DNA from: Collinsella sp. An2
GTDB taxonomy: Bacteria > Actinomycetota > Coriobacteriia > Coriobacteriales > Coriobacteriaceae
Assembly (NCBI RefSeq): GCF_002160065.1
Contig: NZ_NFJW01000008.1
Coordinates: 52,528-116,527, forward strand
Reading direction: 5' to 3'
Length of the DNA stretch: 64,000 bases
This document shows positions 35,015 through 41,921 of this stretch, one piece after another (the first letter of the stretch is position 1; every line of letters starts with the position of its first letter). Both the position numbers and the translations under genes were made by a program. The notes under the pieces were generated by a model. That model had not been told where the DNA came from. It saw nothing but the letters and a program-made list of their open reading frames with translations, and did not search any database.

Positions 35015-36349
35015 ATGGGTACCAACGAGACAACTGTTCAGGAACGAGGCGAACTCTTTAAGCTAGACGGCAAGCCGTCGTTCGCAGAGGCGTTTCCACA
35101 AGCGATGCAGCATGTCCTGGCAATGCTGGTGGGCAACATCACGCCGCCCATGCTCATTGCGGGGACCTGTGGCCTTTCGGCTGGCGACCAGGCCATCCTC
35201 ATGCAGGCGGCCATGATCATCGGCGGCATCACGACGTTGCTGCAGCTCTACCCGGTGATGGGCTTCGGCATGGGGCTTCCAAGCGTCATGGGCGTGGCCT
35301 TCGCCTACATGCCGATTCTTACGCTCATCGGCACGCAGTATGGCATCGCGGCCATCTTTGGATCGCAGCTGGTGGCAGGCTTCGCCTCCATTTTCATCGG
35401 TATGTTCATGAGCAAGATTCGGCGGTTCTTCCCGCCGATCGTCTGCGGCACCGTCGTGGTCGCCATCGGCCTTTCGCTCTACGAGACCGCCCTTAACTAC
35501 TTCGGCGGCGGGTCTGCGGCACAGGCTGCAGGCACGTTCGGCTCTCCGCAGTTCTGGATCCTCGCACTTGTCACGCTCGCCGTCACGTTGGTGTGCAGCC
35601 TTTTGGGCAAGGGCCTCATCAAGGTTTCCGGCATGCTCATCGGTATTGCGGTGGGCTATGTGATCGCGCTTTTCATGGGCGGCATCGTGGACTTCTCGCC
35701 CGTCGCCGACGCTGCGTTCGTATCGGTTCCCATGCCATTCCACTTTGGACTCGAGTTCCATGTCGATGCCATCATCATGATGATCCTCATGTATGTGGTG
35801 CAAGCCGTACAGACCATCGGCGACGTTTCCTCGACCGCCATCGGCGGCTTCGGTCGCGACGCGACCGACAAGGAGCTGGGCGGCGCCATTAAGGGGCAGA
35901 GCATCTGCGGCATGATCGGCGCCTGCATCGGCGGCCTGCCGACCGACCCGTATAGCCAGAACGTGGGCCTTATCTGCACCACCAAGGTCGTTGCCAAGCG
36001 TGTGTTCGCCATCGTCGGCGTCATCATGCTCATCGCGGGCTTCTGCCCAAAGCTCATGACGCTCATGGCCACCATTCCACAGCCGGTGCTGGGCGGCGCG
36101 ACGATTACGGTCTTCGCCGCGATCACGCTGTCGGGCATCCAGCTGCTCACCGAGCAGCCGCTTAACTACCGCAACCGCATGATCGTCGGCGTCGCGCTCG
36201 CGCTGGGCGTGGGCATCGATGCCGTGCCGGACATCCTGCAGTTCATGCCGCAGCTCGTTCAAAACGTGTTCGGCAGCTCGCTGATGGTTGCCTTTATCGT
36301 CGTCTTCCTGCTGAACATCGTGATTCCCGAGGATGACAGCGAGGATTAA
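35015..36349 (+). CDS. NCS2-family purine/xanthine permease 1
   Basis: Nucleobase:cation symporter (uracil-xanthine permease family), 444 residues, about 14 helices. Family signatures are HVLAMLVGNITPPMLIAGTC at the N terminus, the Glu-rich helix around PVMGFGMGLPSVMGVAFAYM, and the motif QNVGLICTTKVVAKRVFAIV in helix 10, followed by PQPVLGGATITVFA. AGAGGGG precedes ATG 35015. Divergent YheO-like regulator; second permease downstream. Substrate is probably xanthine or urate by context, inferred. Confidence 0.9.
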   Translation: MGTNETTVQERGELFKLDGKPSFAEAFPQAMQHVLAMLVGNITPPMLIAGTCGLSAGDQAILMQAAMIIGGITTLLQLYPVMGFGMGLPSVMGVAFAYMPILTLIGTQYGIAAIFGSQLVAGFASIFIGMFMSKIRRFFPPIVCGTVVVAIGLSLYETALNYFGGGSAAQAAGTFGSPQFWILALVTLAVTLVCSLLGKGLIKVSGMLIGIAVGYVIALFMGGIVDFSPVADAAFVSVPMPFHFGLEFHVDAIIMMILMYVVQAVQTIGDVSSTAIGGFGRDATDKELGGAIKGQSICGMIGACIGGLPTDPYSQNVGLICTTKVVAKRVFAIVGVIMLIAGFCPKLMTLMATIPQPVLGGATITVFAAITLSGIQLLTEQPLNYRNRMIVGVALALGVGIDAVPDILQFMPQLVQNVFGSSLMVAFIVVFLLNIVIPEDDSED

Positions 36350-36372
36350 TCGATACGCGGCGTTCGGTATGA

Positions 36373-36401
36373 GCGGGGCGGCATGCGTCCGGCCGCCCCG
36401 C
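36373..36401 (+). terminator. GC hairpin after first NCS2 permease
   Basis: Perfect 10-bp stem GCGGGGCGGC / GCCGCCCCGC with a 9-base loop, 24 bases after the stop. No T run follows, so it may stabilise the 3' end rather than terminate. Confidence 0.45.
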
Positions 36402-36404
36402 CCC

Positions 36405-36508
36405 GGAGCCCACGGCTCCGATTGCCATTGGGGACGGGTACATTTGGCAAATATCCCACGGCCCAGCCCGGAGCCACGGCTCCGACCCGCATTGGAGCCC
36501 ACGGCTCC
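36405..36508. repeat. Three copies of a GGAGCC(C)ACGGCTCC hairpin plus the right 25-bp arm
   Basis: Short hairpins occur at 36405-36419, 36470-36483 and 36494-36508. Between the first and second lies the right 25-bp inverted repeat (36424-36448), partner of 34791-34815. The rest of the 501-base gap 36350-36850 is AT-rich after 36600 and probably carries the promoter of the second permease. Confidence 0.65.
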
Positions 36509-36850
36509 GATAGTTCTGCGGCTTCATGTTGCGAGGCTTCTCATCAGCTCTCGCTCAGCGTATTCACACCCGGGTGTCAACGGTAGGTTTGCGCCCGTAA
36601 ACGGTTCGTTAGCAGTACATATTTTCTTTCGACCAAACTTTTCTTTTGCAGCCATTTAGCTGGTAAAACAGAGCGTCTCAACAGTGATTTGGTCTGCTTC
36701 GTGGCAACGTTGCACGTAATTATAAGAATTTATTATCTTATAATGGCCTCACGGATTCAGAGCTCTTTGCAGGCCGTCTCGCTGGCGGTGGAGACATGCA
36801 TAGGGCTCATGCGGGCGGCCGCGTCGCCCGCTGCACGAGAGGAGAACGTC

Positions 36851-38242
36851 ATGTCCGAGTCAACCACCGTGAAACCGGAGGAGGGGCAGGAGCAGAACCC
36901 CCTCTTCACCTGGGAAGGCCGCCCATCGCTTGTCCAGATTATCCCGCTTGGCCTGTCGCACGTTCTGGCGTCTGCCATGGGCGTGGTGGCGCCGGCGATG
37001 ATCATCGCGGGCGTCTGCGACCTGTCTGCAGCTGATGAGACGCTGCTCATCCAGGCATCGCTCATCATGACGGGCGTGGCTTCCTTGCTGCAGCTGTTCC
37101 CGCTCTTTGGTCGCATCGGGACCGGTCTGCCCATCATCATGGGCGCCGCCTTCGCCTATGTCCCCGTGTTCCAGACCATCGGCGCCGACTTTGGCATCGG
37201 CACCATCCTGGGCGCCGAGATCGTGGGCGGTATCGTGGCCATCGTCGTAGGCCTGTTCATCAAATACATCAAGCACCTGTTCCCGGCGGTCGTGACCGGT
37301 ACGGTGATCTTCACGATCGGCCTGTCGCTGTATCCCATCGCCGTGCGCTGGATGGCCGGCGGCGAGGGCACGCCCATGTTTGGCAGCCCGCTCAACTGGC
37401 TGCTGGCGATTATCACCTTTATCGTGGTGTTCATTCTCACCAACTTCACGAAGGGCATGCTGAGCCAGGGCTCGCTCCTGTTTGGCATCATCATCGGTAC
37501 CATCGTGTCCATTCCCTTCGGCATGCTCGACCTCACCAACCTGGCCGACGCCTCTTGGGTCGCCCTGCCCGGAATCCTGCACTTCCAGCTTGATTTCGCG
37601 CCGGCAGCCATGGCCACGGCGGCCATCGTCTACGTGGTGAACTGCCTGCAGAACATGGGCGGCGTCGCCATGACCACCAACGCGGTTGACCACCGCATCC
37701 CTACCAGCCGTGAGTACACCGGCGGCATCGTATCGCTCGGCATCATGAGCATCCTGGGCGCGTTCATCGGCGCCATCCCGCAGTCCACCTACGAGCAGAA
37801 CACCGGCATCATCATCTCGAACGGTGTCAAGAACCGCCTGGTGTTCACCTTCGCCTGCATCGTGTTCATCGTCGCCGGCTTTTTGCCGAAGCTCGCCGCG
37901 CTGCTCACCTGCATTCCGCAGCCCGTGCTCGGCGGTGCCGTGATCAGCGTGTTCGCCACCATCACGGTTTCCGGCCTCGACCTCATCATCGAGGGCGGCT
38001 TTACGCAGCGCAAGAAGCTCATCGTGGGCACCTCCATCGCCCTCGGCCTGGGCATCTACCACGTGTCCGGCTGCCTGGCCGGCCCCGGCATGCCCGAGTG
38101 GGTGTCGAGTGTCTTCGGTGCCTCCGAGCTCGTCGTATCCGCCATCTGCGCCATCATCTTGAACCTGGTGCTGCCCAAGGACGCCGAGGCGATCGCCGAA
38201 GCCGAGCAGGCGCGCCTCGAGACATCCGAGGAACCGCGCTGA
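36851..38242 (+). CDS. NCS2-family purine/xanthine permease 2
   Basis: Second nucleobase symporter, 463 residues, paralogous to the first but clearly different in sequence. Motifs: GLSHVLASAMGVVAPAMIIA, LFGRIGTGLPIIMGAAFAYV, QSTYEQNTGIIISNGVKNRL in helix 10, and IPQPVLGGAVISVFATITVS. AGAGGAG precedes ATG 36851. SsnA follows after 58 bases, so the pair may be cotranscribed, with the permease feeding purine to the amidohydrolase. The acidic C-terminal tail is cytoplasmic. Confidence 0.9.
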   Translation: MSESTTVKPEEGQEQNPLFTWEGRPSLVQIIPLGLSHVLASAMGVVAPAMIIAGVCDLSAADETLLIQASLIMTGVASLLQLFPLFGRIGTGLPIIMGAAFAYVPVFQTIGADFGIGTILGAEIVGGIVAIVVGLFIKYIKHLFPAVVTGTVIFTIGLSLYPIAVRWMAGGEGTPMFGSPLNWLLAIITFIVVFILTNFTKGMLSQGSLLFGIIIGTIVSIPFGMLDLTNLADASWVALPGILHFQLDFAPAAMATAAIVYVVNCLQNMGGVAMTTNAVDHRIPTSREYTGGIVSLGIMSILGAFIGAIPQSTYEQNTGIIISNGVKNRLVFTFACIVFIVAGFLPKLAALLTCIPQPVLGGAVISVFATITVSGLDLIIEGGFTQRKKLIVGTSIALGLGIYHVSGCLAGPGMPEWVSSVFGASELVVSAICAIILNLVLPKDAEAIAEAEQARLETSEEPR

Positions 38243-38300
38243 TTGTGACCGAGCGGCGCGTGCCATTCCGGGCGCGCGCCGTCTACCTAGGGAGGTATGT

Positions 38301-39653
38301 ATGCTTATCGTAGCCAACGGCCCCGTTGTCACGCGCACTCCCGACTGCCCGTTCATCGAGCGCGGTGCCGTCGCCATCGACGGCGACACCATCGTCGCGG
38401 TGGGCGAGGAGCAGGACATCGTCGACGCCTATCCTGGTGCCGAGTACCTCGACGCGCAGGGCGGCGTGATCATGCCCGGCCTTATCAACTGCCACACCCA
38501 TATCTATTCCGGTCTGGCGCGCGGGCTTTCCATCAAGGGGTGCGACCCTCACAACTTCCTCGAGAACCTCGAGCAGCAGTGGTGGAAGATCGACCGCAAC
38601 CTGTATATGGACGGTACGCGGGCAAGCGCCTATGCCACCATCTTGGAATCCATCCGCAACGGTGTGACCTGCATCTTCGACCATCATGCGAGTTATGCGG
38701 AGATTCCCGGCAGCCTCTTTGCCATCAAGGACGTGGCCGAGGAGTGCGGCATGCGCTCCTGCCTGTGCTATGAGGTATCCGATCGCGACGGTCAGCAGAA
38801 GTGTGACGAGGCGATTCGCGAGAACGCCGAGTTCGCGCAGTGGGCGGCAGACGCTCGCAAGCAGGGCAACACCATGATCGCCGCCATGTTTGGCGGGCAT
38901 GCCACCTTCACGCTCTCCGACGAGACGATGGACAAGATGGCCGAGGCCAACAACGGACTTACCGGCTTCCACATCCATGTCTGCGAGGGCATGAACGACG
39001 TGTGGGACTCCCGCACCAACCGCGGCGGCATTCCGCCGGTCGAGCGGCTGCTGCAGCACGGCCTGCTGGGGCCCGATACCATGTTGGGGCACTGCATCCA
39101 TGTGACCCCTGCCGAAATGGACATCGTGCGCGAGACGGGCACGTGGATCGTGAACAATCCCGAGTCCAACATGGGCAATGCCGTGGGCTGCGCTCCGGTG
39201 CTCGAGTTCTTCCGCCGCGGCATTCCCGTGTGCATGGGCACCGATGCCTATACGCACGATATGCTCGAGAGCCTGAAGGTCTTCCTCATCATCCAGCGGC
39301 ACAACGCCGCCATGCCCAACGTGGGTTGGGGCGAGGCCATGACCATGCTCTTCACCAACAACGCACGCATGGCGTCGCGCTACTTCGGGCGCACTCTGGG
39401 CGTGCTGGAGACGGGCGCCGCCGCGGACGTGGTGGTCATGGACTATCCGCGCTTCACGCCCTTCTCGGGCGAGAACATCGACGGTCACATCCTGTTTGGC
39501 ATGATGGGCAGGAGCTGCCGCACCACGATCGTGAACGGACGCGTGCTCTATCGCGACCGCGCCTTCGTCGACCTTGACGAGGAGCGCATCGACGCCTGGA
39601 CGCTCGAGCAGGCCAAGCGCCTGTGGGGCGACCTCAACGGGCGTACCTACTAG
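38301..39653 (+). CDS. ssnA: SsnA, putative amidohydrolase (chlorohydrolase/guanine-deaminase-like)
   Basis: Metal-dependent amidohydrolase of 450 residues, the SsnA family of the purine cluster; probably an aminopurine deaminase, reaction not proven. Metal and active-site pieces: VIMPGLINCHTHIYSGLARG, TCIFDHHASY, TGFHIHVCEG, MLGHCIHVTPAEMDIV and CMGTDAYTHDML. The GGAGG ribosome site precedes ATG 38301. It is followed by a GC hairpin and then the YgfK-like gene. Confidence 0.93.
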   Translation: MLIVANGPVVTRTPDCPFIERGAVAIDGDTIVAVGEEQDIVDAYPGAEYLDAQGGVIMPGLINCHTHIYSGLARGLSIKGCDPHNFLENLEQQWWKIDRNLYMDGTRASAYATILESIRNGVTCIFDHHASYAEIPGSLFAIKDVAEECGMRSCLCYEVSDRDGQQKCDEAIRENAEFAQWAADARKQGNTMIAAMFGGHATFTLSDETMDKMAEANNGLTGFHIHVCEGMNDVWDSRTNRGGIPPVERLLQHGLLGPDTMLGHCIHVTPAEMDIVRETGTWIVNNPESNMGNAVGCAPVLEFFRRGIPVCMGTDAYTHDMLESLKVFLIIQRHNAAMPNVGWGEAMTMLFTNNARMASRYFGRTLGVLETGAAADVVVMDYPRFTPFSGENIDGHILFGMMGRSCRTTIVNGRVLYRDRAFVDLDEERIDAWTLEQAKRLWGDLNGRTY

Positions 39654-39690
39654 CAACGAGCGGCGGCGTGCCTGGGACGGGTCCAAGCGC

Positions 39691-39723
39691 GCCGCCAGGC
39701 CGGCATCGCCGCCGGCAGGCGGC
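39691..39723 (+). terminator. GC-rich hairpin between ssnA and ygfK-like gene
   Basis: GCCGCC and GCCGGC on the left pair with GCCGGC and GGCGGC on the right around ATCGCC, with a small internal bulge. No T run. It may process or stabilise the transcript. Confidence 0.35.
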
Positions 39724-39823
39724 TGCGGCGACCATGACGCAGCGTGGTGCATAAGGTTGCCGCCGCCAACGAACGATGCCCCGGCGGGACCCGACTCCAA
39801 CGGGGCAGATCAGGAGGGGAACT

Positions 39824-41539
39824 ATGAGCGACATCATGAAACCCATGCCATTCGCGCAGCTCATGGATTGGGCGCTGAGCGAGCACGACGCCGAGGGCAC
39901 CGTGTTTGGCGTCAAGAAGAGTGCGTCCTATGAGCCGGGAAGCGGCATCGACCTGTTTGGCGGGCGCATCGAGGCACCCTTCGGCCCGGCGGCGGGTCCC
40001 AACACCCAGCTGGCCCAGAACCTGGTGGCCGGCTACTACGCGGGGGCTCGCTTCTTCGAGCTCAAGACCGTGCAGGTCATGGACGGCGCCGAGATGACGG
40101 CGTGCATCCCCAAGCCCTGCATCGCCCCGGGAGACGTGTGCTACAACTGCGAGTGGTCGACCGAGCTCACCTGCGAAGACGCCCTGGGCGAATACGTGAA
40201 GGGTTGGTTTGCGGCGAAGCTGCTCGGCCGCGAATGGGGCCTGGGCGCAGACGACGGCTTCATCTTCAACATGAGCGTGGGCTATGACCTCGAGGGCATC
40301 CAGAGTCCGAAGGTCGATGGCTTCATCGAGGGCATGAAGGACGCGAGCAACACGCCGGCGTGGGAAGAGTGCCGCGCCTGGGCGCTTGCGAACCTCGACC
40401 GCTTTGAGCATGTCGACGCCGCCTTCGTAGAGTCCATCAGCCCGCAGGTGAGCACCTCTATGACGGTGTCCACCATGCATGGCTGCCCGGCCGAGCAGAT
40501 CGAGGCCATCGTGCGCTACCTACTCGTCGAAAAGGGACTCGATACCTGCGTGAAGGTAAATCCCACCCTTATGGGATACGACTTCGTGCGCGAGCGTCTC
40601 GACAGCCTTGGCTACGGTGCGCTTTCCATGGAGCGCACGAACTTCGAGAAGGACCTGCAGTGGGACGATGCGGAGGCGATGTTCCGCCGGCTCATCGAAG
40701 TCGCCAAGGGCGAGGGGCGTCAGTTTGGCATCAAGGTGTGCAACACCCTGCCGGTGAACGTGACCTACAACGAGCTGCCTTCCGACCAGATGTACATGTC
40801 GGGCGTGGCGCTTTTCCCGCTGGCGATCGCCGTGGTGCATCGCATCGCCAAGACGTTCGAGGGCAACATCCACATTTCCTTCTCCGCCGGCGCCGACGAG
40901 AACAACATCGCCGAGCTCTACCAAGCCGGCGTATGGCCGGTCACGCTCGCGACGGCGCTGCTGCGCCCCTCGGGCTACGACCGCTTTGCCAAGATGGCCG
41001 AGAACGTGGGGCTGGTGACGGGCTCTGGCAAGCGCCACGTGGACGTCGAGGCCGTCGCGGCACTCGACGAGTCCTGTGTGGCAGGGGATAGGTATCGTCG
41101 TCCCGAGCATGCGCAGGGCAAGCGCTCGCTTCCGGCCGAGCTTCCCTTCCTGGACTGCCTGGCCTGCCGCGCCTGTATGACGGTCTGTCCGAACCGTGCC
41201 AACGTCGTGATCGAGGTGCCGGGCTTCAAGCGCAAACAGATCGTGCACGTGGACGGCATGTGCAACGAGTGCGGCAACTGCGCCGTCTTCTGCCCCTATG
41301 AGGGTCGTCCCTATCGCAATAAGCCCACGATCTTCTGGAGCGTGGAGGATATGGATGCGAGCGAGAACGACGGCTTCTGCCGGCTGCCTGACGGAACGTT
41401 CCGCGTGCGGCTCTCGGGCGATACCGAGGTCTACGACGTGGACGATGCCGCGTGCGGCCTTGTCGACGAGTTCCGCTCGGTCGTGATCGCGGTCCGCGAC
41501 CGCTACGGCTATCTGCTGGGGCCATCGGCCGAACGCTAA
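39824..41539 (+). CDS. ygfK: YgfK-like protein lacking the FAD/NAD(P)H oxidoreductase half
   Basis: The 571 residues correspond to the outer parts of YgfK, the putative selenate-reductase/purine-pathway oxidoreductase subunit. Residues ~1-400 form a dihydroorotate-dehydrogenase-like TIM barrel (IEAPFGPAAGPNTQLAQNLV, ELKTVQVMDGAEMTACIPKP, FSAGADENNIAELYQAGVWP). Residues ~440-500 carry two 4Fe-4S motifs (CLACRACMTVCPNRA and CNECGNCAVFCPYEG). Full YgfK of about 1000 residues has a GltD-like FAD/NAD(P)H domain between or after these, absent here. AGGAGGGG precedes ATG 39824. A small ferredoxin and the hydroxylase follow. Confidence 0.87.
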   Translation: MSDIMKPMPFAQLMDWALSEHDAEGTVFGVKKSASYEPGSGIDLFGGRIEAPFGPAAGPNTQLAQNLVAGYYAGARFFELKTVQVMDGAEMTACIPKPCIAPGDVCYNCEWSTELTCEDALGEYVKGWFAAKLLGREWGLGADDGFIFNMSVGYDLEGIQSPKVDGFIEGMKDASNTPAWEECRAWALANLDRFEHVDAAFVESISPQVSTSMTVSTMHGCPAEQIEAIVRYLLVEKGLDTCVKVNPTLMGYDFVRERLDSLGYGALSMERTNFEKDLQWDDAEAMFRRLIEVAKGEGRQFGIKVCNTLPVNVTYNELPSDQMYMSGVALFPLAIAVVHRIAKTFEGNIHISFSAGADENNIAELYQAGVWPVTLATALLRPSGYDRFAKMAENVGLVTGSGKRHVDVEAVAALDESCVAGDRYRRPEHAQGKRSLPAELPFLDCLACRACMTVCPNRANVVIEVPGFKRKQIVHVDGMCNECGNCAVFCPYEGRPYRNKPTIFWSVEDMDASENDGFCRLPDGTFRVRLSGDTEVYDVDDAACGLVDEFRSVVIAVRDRYGYLLGPSAER

Positions 41540-41554
41540 TGTAAAGCCTTCGCA

Positions 41555-41584
41555 CGCCCATGGATGTATCCGCGTTCATGGGCG
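41555..41584 (+). terminator. Hairpin after ygfK-like gene
   Basis: Perfect 8-bp stem CGCCCATG / CATGGGCG with a 14-base loop, 15 bases after the stop. No T run. Confidence 0.4.
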
Positions 41585-41694
41585 CGCTCCTGAGATAATC
41601 GATGTGTGGGAACGTTTCCCCATCTGCGGATTCGCACGTATTGCGCGGCGGATGCGTCTCGTTCACCAGGTGATCGACGGTGAGGAGAGCAACT

Positions 41695-41904
41695 ATGGGT
41701 GAGCAACGGCATAGGATCTGGGTCGCTCCCGAGGGGTGCATCGCTTGCCGCGCCTGCGAGCGCTCTTGTCCTTGCGGAGCCATGCGTGTTGCAGACGGCC
41801 AGGCGGCAATCGACTACGGGCGATGCATCTCGTGCGGCATGTGCGCGACGAAGTGTCCTAAGCACGTGATCCACGACACGCTGGGCATCTATGCCGCGCG
41901 CTGA
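41695..41904 (+). CDS. Small 2x[4Fe-4S] ferredoxin
   Basis: 69-residue ferredoxin-like electron carrier with two cluster motifs, CIACRACERSCPCGAM and CISCGMCATKCPKHVI, in the spacing seen in RnfB- and HycB-type proteins. ATG 41695 follows GAGGAGAGC. It starts 17 bases before the hydroxylase, so it is very probably its electron acceptor or a bridge to the YgfK-like protein. The pairing is inferred from adjacency. Confidence 0.9.
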   Translation: MGEQRHRIWVAPEGCIACRACERSCPCGAMRVADGQAAIDYGRCISCGMCATKCPKHVIHDTLGIYAAR

Positions 41905-41921
41905 CGGAGGGGGAGAGTGCT

